From NCBI GenBank assembly GCA_021397845.1, contig CM038052.1, forward strand, positions 37,866,449 through 37,930,448: a DNA stretch of 64,000 bases, in the 5' to 3' direction. The stretch is from Areca catechu (lineage: Eukaryota; Streptophyta; Magnoliopsida; Arecales; Arecaceae). The position numbers were made by a program, and so were the translations under genes. Of the stretch, positions 55,930 to 64,000 are shown in pieces. The stretch's first letter is position 1; each line of letters opens with the position of its first letter. The notes under the pieces are model-generated. The model was not told the origin of the DNA and did not search any database. It saw only the letters and a list, made by a program, of their open reading frames with translations.

Positions 55930-56387
55930 TCTTAAGGGCACCGAAGTTGCAACATAAGGGAAGGATTGAGACCCTCTCCTTAGCTCAAAACCACCTCCCG
56001 TGCATTCGAACCTAAGCCTTTAATCTTAAAATTAATTAGACCTAATTTGCCCTAGTGGGCTAGAGACACCAACTGGTCGGGTCTAGGCTAGTGTTGAGTC
56101 AGTTTGTCTAGTTACTCTGTGTGTGCTTTGTACTCAGTGTCTAGAACGGTGGTTCAGGGATTCTATCCCGAAGGGCTTGTGTGCTGGCCGCCTACCTGGC
56201 CAATCACTGATGGGTGTCTATGATTGGCAATTAGGGACCTAACACTCCCCTTACACTTTCTTGGCTGAGTCCCGAGTTACTACAGGCTAGCTTGCCACTC
56301 TGATTGGGCATCTAGTTTGGGCTCTAGGTCTAGTTAGCCCATAGTCGTTTCAGTCGAGTCTAATTTGGTGTGCTTGCTTGCATCATC
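55930..56387 (+). other. Conserved leader, unit B1
   Basis: Aligns with leaders of A and C. The two hairpins each carry one mismatch (CTAGAG for CTAGGG, and GATGGG for GATTGG). Confidence 0.65.
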
Positions 56388-58260
56388 ATGTCCACCCGGA
56401 ATGGAGTACCCTACCAACCTGGTCAAACCCAATCTGATTTAGAGGCCATGATTAGAACTCTTACCGAAAGTATGACCAAATTGAGTCAGGATATGAATGA
56501 GGGTTTTGCCTAGTTTAGAGACCGAGCCCAGGGACTTGAGGAACCTAGGCATAGAAATTGGACCCCTGACTCAGAATTTGGTAGACCCCAACCTCACCCA
56601 CACCCAGAGCCTAGGAGACCTTTACACAAGGATACTGAACCTAATCATTGGAGGTTTGATCTAAGAGCCTATGACCATGATCTTGCCCCTGTGTTTAGCC
56701 CTAGGAGCCTATACCCATACTTGGTTGACTCAGAGAAGGGACCCGTTAAGAACACCAAACCTTGTGCACCCACTTTTGATGGAAGACAAGAGACATATAT
56801 TAAGTGGGAAGAACAAATAGATCGGTATTTTGAGTCCACTAACATATCGAAATTAGGACAAGTTAGGTTGGCCAAAATCAAGTTCACCAAACATGCTAGG
56901 TCGCATTGGTATGCTATTGAGCGTGAGTGTTATCAAAGAAAGAGGAAATGTATACTTGGAGAGATATGAGAAGTAAGTTAAGAGATAGGTACCTAGGTAG
57001 ATCCTATGAGAAAAACTTTTAGACCAATGGTACCAATTGCGACAAGGTAATAGGCCTGTGTCTAAATATATCGAGGACTTCCAGTGGTATGACATGAAAT
57101 GCAATACCATTGAGACCGAAGATTAGATCACATCGAGGTTTAGGGTTGGGTTACACCCAGACATTTATAGGAAGCTATGCCTTGAAAAGACCAATAAGTT
57201 AGACCGAGCCTACCAAAAAGCCCAAGACAATGAGTGGTCTTTAAGATATAACCAATCAAGTACTTTGGACTTAAAGCCAACCTCTACCTACTTGAGTCAA
57301 GTTCCAATTGATCCGACACCCGTAGTGAACCAGACTTTTGTTTGTCAATTCCCACTTGTGTCACCTCTTGACCAGAAGGATAACACTGAGAAGGAGTTAG
57401 GCATGGCCATCCAAAAATTAGTTGACCTGACCAGAGCCGTACTTAAAGAGGAATCAAAGGAGAATATATTAGAACATTTCAATGGGATTGAGGAAGAAAT
57501 ATATGTGCCTGACATAAGTTTAATAGATGAATATAAAGAAGAAGAATTTGAGGATATCTCTCCCAATAATTCAATTAACCAACTCCTACCTGATGGGGTT
57601 ATTAAGGGGACCCCTACCACTCAAGGAATTCAGGAGCTAACCCTAAGAGAAGACCCTTTTGAGGAAGTTCAGGAAGAGGAAATTGCACCCAATGAGAGTT
57701 TAAGTTAGAATACCCCTGAACTCATTAAGGAATCCAAAGAAGACACCCCTGAGTCAAATCTGGTAGAGAAGTGTGAAGAAGGAAGGGGTTCACAAGAATT
57801 GCCCATTGAGAAGGTCCAAGAACAAGAAAAGGACAATAGCTTAGAAGACTTTCTAGATAAACATTCCAAAGACCTTCCTGATAACCTTCCACCTTCTAGG
57901 AGCACCCAGCCTACCCTAGAACTTGCACTTGTAGACCCTCTCAGAGAAAATCATGAGGTTTGGATGAGTGCACCTATAGAACAATGTCCTCATTTTAAGG
58001 TCGTCCTGAATAACCAAGGTATGTTTCTTGTTTCCTATAAGCTACCTCAAAACTCTGATTCTTATTTCCTACCCTTCCCTGAATCTTCTCATGTTTCTAA
58101 AGCTATGAGATTACACTTTACTGAGATTTCTAGGTTGCAAGACTCCTTAGAACCTATTAGGTTTGCCACTTACTTCTGGAAGACCTTATGGAACCTACTA
58201 GGCACCCATGATAATTTTTCATGCTCTGCATGCCATCCTCCGACCCAAGGTCAAACCTAG
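56388..58260 (+). pseudogene. ORF1 of unit B1 with PF03732 gag core, broken
   Basis: Starts MSTRNGVPYQPGQTQ. TAG about 120 bases in (SQDMNEGFA*). A retrotransposon gag core (PF03732-like) follows: YIKWEEQIDRYFESTNIS, HARSHWYAIERECYQRKR; a one-base frame break near 56945; then LDQWYQLRQGNRPVSKYIED. Stops near 57123 and 57706. The acidic region (57500-57860) and DSYFLPFPESSHVSKAMRLH are followed by the integrase tail FATYFWKTLWNLLGTH. No zinc knuckle is visible, unlike subfamily A. Confidence 0.85.
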
Positions 58261-58318
58261 AGAGCCTTAGTTTGTTAGGTTTAGACCTAGGGTTCCTTTG
58301 AATAAAGTCCATTCTTTA

Positions 58319-59187
58319 GGAATGCGTCGTCAGTCGAGTTTAGGACATTTACTCAGATTTTGGTTGAGTGAGAATACCAGGAATTGGGATTTGTATTTAC
58401 CCAGGGCTGAATTTGCATTTAATGACTCGGTCAATAGGTCCATAAGCAAAAGCCCTTTTGAGATTGTTCATGAGTACAAGCCTCACACACCACTTGACCT
58501 AGTTCCTTTGCCAGTCCACACACGAGTCTCCGAGTCTGCTGAAGACTTTGCATAGCATGTAAAGAACTTGCATAAAGAAATTCATGCCAAAATAACTTTA
58601 AGTAATGAAACTTATAAGAAGTTGGCTGATTCTCAAAGGCGAGTCAAGACTTTTGTTGAGGGAGACTATGTAATGATTAGGATAAGGCATGAGCAGTTTT
58701 CTCCTGGAACCGTTAGCAAGCTACATGCTAGAGGAGCTAGACCATTTAGAGTGATGAAGAGAGTGGGACCCAATGCCTATGTTGCCTCTAGAGCTAGGCA
58801 TTAGCTCCACTTTCAACATTACAGACCTAGTAGAGTACAGGGAGCTAGTTGTGATTTCCAGTGAGCCTTTTGAACCTAATCCTGTTATTGAGAGTGATCC
58901 CGACCCTGTGTCCACCAATAAACTGGCCTGTGAGGAAAGAGCAGATTGAAAAGATCCTAGATGATCAGGTTATCTCTAGTCATAATCGAGGATACCAAAG
59001 ATACCTGGTCCGCTGGCAAGGAAGGCCAGATTCTGATGACTTTTGGATCTCCCGAGAAGAATTACAAGAATTGGACCCTAACTCCTTGGAGAGATACCAG
59101 AGCCAGCTTGATCCATACTCGACATGGTCAAGTTCCTCCCACCCCGGGAGAATTGGTGCGGGCACCAGAATCAGAAGAAGACTTTAG
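58319..59187 (+). pseudogene. Integrase C-terminus and chromodomain, unit B1
   Basis: Reads LGHLLRFWLSENTRNWDLYL then PRAEFAFNDSVNRSISKSPF, the usual integrase end-of-core region, then a TAG at about 58553, a GPY/F-like module (RPFRVMKRVGPNAY), a frame break near 58790 and a chromodomain (YQRYLVRWQGRPDSDDFWIS). The normal stop is lost and the last frame runs into the LTR. This unit keeps more integrase than subfamily A. Confidence 0.85.
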
Positions 59188-60846
59188 GGTTCCATCTGGA
59201 TCTCTAATTGACCTTGCCCGAGAAAATTAGGGTTTGTAATAAGGATTGACCTGATCAACCCAACTTTAAGTTTGTAATTTTGTCATTTCAATTTTTGTTG
59301 AGACATGTTGACTCAGTCCTAGTCTAGGTCCAAGTTGGCGCCATTCCCTTTGCCATAGGGTGCCATATTTTTTCTTCCATGGACCAGCTACAAGTGGGTG
59401 CCACACTCCCTGCCACATCTCCATCCAGTGTCTTTGGTCCCCACACCATAAGAAGTAAGTTCCCCTTTTTCTTGCACCACTTTGGAGAGAAATCCATCAA
59501 GATACCTCAATCCAAGGAGGATCCAACTTCTTTCCAAATAAACCCATGCCAGGATGGCAAGAATTTTTCTTGAAGAGAGGATCAAGGAGGTGCCCCACAA
59601 TATTCCATAGAAAATCCAAGTTATAAAAGGGAAGAGAGCATGTCTTGGGGAGAAAATCAAGGAGGCACCCAAAAGTTTCCTAAAGTGCCAAAGCCATGAA
59701 AAGAAGAAGCCTAAACTTGTGGAGCAAGACTAGGAGGTGTCCAAAAGAGCCAAACCATGAAGGGAAAATCTTTAATTCATGGAGAGATACTAGAAGACAC
59801 CCCCATAACCTGCCATTTTTGGGCCGCTCACACATGGAAGGAGTCTTGGTGGGCCAAGGGAAGAGAATTTGATGCCTAAAGTGTAGATTAGTCCTATTAG
59901 TCCCACATGGGAACTTGTATGGTTTTGATTTTTCTTATAGGTCTATATATTAGACCCCTTTTGTAACTTGAACTTATCTTATGAAATCTTATGAATGAAA
60001 TCCCTTGTTTTTTAGCAAAGTCTTGTTCTTCCGCACTTATTCTGAGTGTTGAGCTCCGTGAGGGAGTAAATCCGGGTTCCCTAGGAACCTTGAGGAGGTG
60101 TGAGATTTCCAACCCCAAAACCCTAGCTTTGTCCACCCATCTCTACTCCACCACCACCAAACCCTAGCCTCTACACCATCTCCAAGGTTCTTCTTCCAAA
60201 GGGTGGCCGACTACCAGGACCCCCAGTCCAGCCATCTTCAAGTCAGCTACCACTGCTTCAGAGTCCATCCAGCAGATCCAGGAGAAGAAGTCCCAAATCA
60301 ACAGCCTAGGAGTTCCAGATCAGCTGAAGACCTTCAGATCCCATCCTTTCTTCTACTCGGGTAACTCTCTTCCCTGAGTCTCTTGTTCCTAACCTTGTTC
60401 TTCTTCTCTCCAGGATCCAAGGTTCAAGAAGAGGCCAACTTTGCCAAGGACCATTATCAGAGGATCCATTGCGAAGATATCTTGACTCCCGGGATCCAAT
60501 AATCTGCTTGAGAGAGTCTTTTTTTTTCACCCAAATGGAGAGATATCACTGCTAGGTAACAAGAACCTTCCCTTCTCACTTTGTCTGTTTTGTTGAAACT
60601 GAGAGCAAACCCTAGATCTGGGGGTTTCTAAATCACCAGCGATCCTACTTCTGAGTTACTCTGATAATCCACTCCTTTTAATTGTGCTTTCTGTCATTTC
60701 TTAGTTTCTTTCAACATTAGTTATCTTTCCTATGAGTCAAAGCCGACTTCTAAATATATATATATATATATTAATTTTAATTTGCTTCCACATTCCACAT
60801 ATTCGTTCTGCATCATTTTTAGTGTCAAAGTTTTCGTTCTGCATCA
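59154..60846 (+). repeat. Gypsy B LTR, complete (1693 bp)
   Basis: Starts TGGTGCGGGCACCAGAATC and ends TTCTGCATCA. TATA-like CTATATATTA at 59943-59952. An (AT)n run near 60755-60770. Confidence 0.9.
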
Positions 60847-60850
60847 TTTT

Positions 60851-60862
60851 TGGTATCAGAGC
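60851..60862 (+). other. Primer-binding site, unit B2
   Basis: TGGTATCAGAGC. Confidence 0.9.
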
Positions 60863-61299
60863 CCTGTCTAGGGTTCTTGCTTGTTTGATTATTTTTTTTT
60901 CGTTCCTTTTTACTTTTGCTGCCTGGAGTAGACTCCACTGGCCGTCCGGTCCTAGTAACAAGCGAGATGCAAGCCTCCTCCTCCCATTCCACGGGGGTTC
61001 CTAGGGCGTGTAGGGGTGCCGCTGGGTTATAACTTCTAGGCAGGGATTGTAAACGGGACACACGTTCTATTTTCTACCAGTAACTGCCATGTTATTTGAA
61101 TTGTTTCTCCCTGCAAAAAACTTTAAATTAAGTAATTCTTATTTTTTCTGGATCCAGCATAATTGAAAGTAATTTATATAAAATTTTCATGATTTATTAA
61201 TTTCTATAGATTTTCTGAGATCAATTTTACTGCTGTTCTATTTTTTTATTTTCTGCAAGCTATTTTTTTTATTTGAGTGTGCATAAATTGAATCTATCT

Positions 61300-61754
61300 T
61301 AAGGGCACCGAAGTTGCAACATAAGGGAATGATTGAGACCCTCTCCCTAGCCCAAAACCACCTCCCATGCATTCGAACCTAAGCCTTTACTCTTAAAATT
61401 AATTAGACCAAATTTGCCCTAGTGGGCTAAGGACACCAACTGGTCAGGTCTAGGCTAGTGTTGAGTCAGTTTGTCTAGTTATTCTGCGTGTGCTTTGTAC
61501 TCAGTGTCTAGAGCGGTGGTTCAGGGATTCTATCCCGAAGGGCTTGTGTGCTGGCCGCCTACCTGGCCAATCACTGATTAGTGTCTATGATCAGCAATTA
61601 GGGACCTAACACTCCCCTTACACCTGCTTGGCTGAGTCCCGAGTTACTACAGGCTAGCTTGCCACTCTGATTGGGCATCTAGTTTGGGCTCTAGGTCTAG
61701 TTAGCCCATAGTCGTTTCAGTCGAGTCTCATTTGGTGTGCTTGCTTGCATCATC
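61300..61754 (+). other. Conserved leader, unit B2
   Basis: Same leader as B1, with hairpin mismatches at different positions (CTAAGG; GATTAG). Confidence 0.65.
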
Positions 61755-63628
61755 ATGTCCACCAGGAACGAAGTACCCTACCAACCTCGTCAAACCCAAC
61801 CTGATTTAGAGGCCATGATTAGAACTCTTACCGAAAGTATGACCAAATTGAGTCAGGATATGAATGAGAGTTTTGCCTAGTTTAGAGACCGAGCCCAGGG
61901 ACTTAAGGAACCTAGGCATAGAAATTGGACCCCTGACTCAGAATTTGGTAGACCCCAACCTCACCCACACCCAAAGCCTAGGAGACCTTTATACAAGGAT
62001 CCTGAACCTAATCATTGGAGGTTTGATCTAAGAGCCATGACCATGATCTTGCCCTTGTGTTTAGCCATAGGAGCCTATACCCATACTTGGTTGACTCAGA
62101 GAAGGGACCCGTTAGGAACACCAAACCTTATGCACCCACTTTTGATGGAAGACAAGAGACATATATTAAGTGGGAAGAACAAATGGATCGATATTTTGAG
62201 TGCACTAACATATCGGAATTAGGACAAGTTAGGTTGGCCAAAACCAAGTTCACCAAATATGCTAGGTCGCATTGGTATGCTATTGAGCGTGAGTGTTATC
62301 AAAGAAAAGAGGAAATATATACTTGGAAAGATATGAGAATTAAGTTGAGAGATAGATACCTAGGTAGATCCTATGAGAAAAAACTTTTAGACCAATGGTA
62401 CCAATTGCGACAAGGTAATAGGCCTGTGTCTAAATATATCGAGGACTTCCAGTGGTATGACATGAAATGCAATACCATTGAGACCGAAGCTTAGATCACA
62501 TCGAGGTTTAGGGTTGGATTACACCCAGACATTTATAGGAAGCTATGCCTTGAAAAGACCAATAAGTTAGACCGAGCCTACCAAAAAGCCCAAGACTATG
62601 AGTGGTCTTTAAGATATAACCAATCAAGTACTTTGAACTTAAAGCCAACCTCTACCTACTTGAGTCAAGTTCCAATTGATCCGACGCCCGTAGTGAACTA
62701 GACTTTTGTTTGTCAATTCCCACTTGTGTCACCTCTTGACCAGAAGGATAACATTGAGAAGGAGTTAAGCATGGCCATCCCAAAATTAGTTGACTTGACC
62801 AGAGCCATACTTAAAGAGAAATCAAAGGAGAATAGATTAGAACCTTTCAGTAAGATTGAGGAAGAAATATATGAGCCTGACATAAGTTTGATAGATGAAT
62901 ATAAAGAAGAAGAATTTGAGGACATCTCTCCCGATAATTCAATTAACCAACTCCCACCTGATGGGGTTATTAAGGGGACCCCTGCCACTCAAGGAATTCA
63001 GGAGCTAACCCTAAGAGAAGACCCTTTTGAGGAAGTTCAGGAAGAGGAAATTGCACCCAATGAGAGTTTAAGTGAGAATACCCCTGAACTCATTAAGGAA
63101 TCCAAAGAAGACACCCCTGAGTCAAATCTGGTAGAGAAGTGTGAAGAAGGAAGGGGTTCACAAGAATTGCCCATTGAGAAGGTCCAAGAACAAGAAAAGG
63201 ACAGTAGCTTAGAAGACTTTCTAGATAAACATTCCAAAGACCTTCCTGATAACCTTCCACCTTCTAGGAGCACCCAGCCTACCCTAGAACTTGCACTTGT
63301 AGACCCTCCCAGAGAAAATCATGAGGTTTGGATGAGTGCACCTATAGAACAATGTCCTCATTTTAAGGTCGTCCTGAATAACCAAGGTATGTTTCTTGTT
63401 TCCTATAAGCCACCTCAAAACTCTGATTCTTATTTCCTACCCTTCCCTGAATCTTCTCATGTTTCTAGAGCTATGAGATTACACTTTACTGAGATTTCTA
63501 GGTTGCAAGACTCCTTAGAACCTATTAGGTTTGCCACCTACTTCTAGAAGACCTTATAGAACCTACTAGGCACCCATGATAAGTTTTCATGCTCTGCATG
63601 CCATCCTCCGACCCAAGGTCAAACCTAG
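61755..63628 (+). pseudogene. ORF1 of unit B2 with gag core, broken
   Basis: Same plan as B1 but the gag core (62057-62494) is one open frame: YIKWEEQMDRYFECTNISEL, ARSHWYAIERECYQRKEEIY, LDQWYQLRQGNRPVSKYIED. Stops lie near 61877 (same site as B1, so it predates the B1/B2 split), 62492 and 62698. The second half (62726-63547) is open, with the acidic region and SYFLPFPESSHVSRAMRLHF, ending in a stop where integrase Trp was (YF*KTL). Confidence 0.85.
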
Positions 63629-63689
63629 AGAGCCTTAGTTTGTTAGGTTTAGACCTAGGGTTCCTTTGAATAAAGTCCATTCTTTAGGA

Positions 63690-64000
63690 ATGCGTCGTCA
63701 GTTAAGTTTAGGACATTTACTCAGATTTTGGTTGAGTGAGAATACCAGGAATTGGGATTTGTATTTACCCAAGGCTGAATTTGCATTTAATGACTCGGTC
63801 AATAGGTCTATATGCAAAAGCCCTTTTGAGATTGTTCATGAGTACAAGCCTCACACACCACTTGACCTAGTTCCTTTGCCAGTCCACACACGAGTCTCCG
63901 AGTCTGATGAAGACTTTGCACAGCATGTAAAGAACTTGCATAAAGAAATTCATGCCAAAATAACTTTAAGTAATGAAACTTATAAGAAGTTGGCTGATTC
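63690..64000 (+). pseudogene. Integrase C-terminal ORF of unit B2, cut by window edge
   Basis: Open from ATG 63690 to the window end: LGHLLRFWLSENTRNWDLYL, AEFAFNDSVNRSICKSPFEI, VSESDEDFAQHVKNLHKEIH, NETYKKLAD. Here the frame crosses the site where B1 and A have a stop (ACTTTGCACAGCATG), so this copy shows the ancestral continuous integrase. The chromodomain lies beyond the window. Confidence 0.75.

Larger units (their letters stand above)
54708..64000 (+). mobile_element. Gypsy subfamily B units in tandem, truncated at both sides
   Basis: Partial LTR 54708-55480, internal 55481-59153, complete LTR 59154-60846, then a second internal region from 60847 cut by the window edge. The gene plan is that of subfamily A, but sequence is diverged and the gag core is kept. 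The left LTR lacks about its first 930 bp and abuts the 113-bp repeat array. Confidence 0.9.

Overview
This window looks like gene-poor, repeat-dense nuclear DNA from a flowering plant. Every feature I can support is a transposable element, an element fragment or a tandem repeat; I see no intact single-copy host gene, rRNA, tRNA or CRISPR. The elements use TGGTATCAGAGC primer-binding sites, chromodomain integrases, CACTA ends and PF04195-type genes, all typical of plants. A captured fragment near 23 kb is ubiquitin and RACK1 sequence with GC-rich third positions, which leans towards a monocot; a palm is possible but this is only a guess.

Layout. 1-1447: 3' end of a decayed Copia element with its short LTR, inserted in a LINE remnant (to about 2480). 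2658-4357: LTR-like sequence with a minisatellite, then a fragment of Gypsy reverse transcriptase. 4500-7640: a deleted CACTA (En/Spm) transposon with one palindrome-rich end. 8709-10275: a solo LTR with a perfect 5-bp target duplication (CATAT).

11344-49839 is one minus-strand Copia element with LTRs of about 1.8 kb, torn apart by four later insertions. These are a non-autonomous Gypsy element in its 3' LTR (11579-18137, TSD GTGCT); a gene-capturing LTR element in pol (21553-24687, TSD TAAGA) carrying a ubiquitin-RACK1 chimeric ORF; a 17.5-kb head-to-tail array of three Gypsy units and four LTRs inside the integrase gene (25047-42587, TSD AGGTA/AGGTG); and a 1.7-kb solo-LTR-like insert in the 5' LTR (47755-49479, TSD GTCAC). 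Removing the inserts rebuilds one ordinary Copia gag-pol order.

49845-54707: tandem repeats flanking a PF04195 (putative gypsy-type transposon) gene with a coiled-coil tail. 54708 to the end: a second, diverged Gypsy subfamily, again as LTR-internal-LTR-internal, cut by the window edge.

The Gypsy units (subfamilies A, B and C here) share one unusual plan: a long hairpin-rich leader, a gag-derived acidic ORF that runs into the last part of the integrase core, and a separate ORF for the integrase C-terminus plus chromodomain. Protease, reverse transcriptase, RNase H and most of the integrase core are missing, so these units must depend on an autonomous partner. The most interesting items are the gene-capture element with its microhomology junctions and long terminal inverted repeats, the tandem Gypsy array, and the conserved hairpins in the leader and at the polypurine tract/LTR junction.
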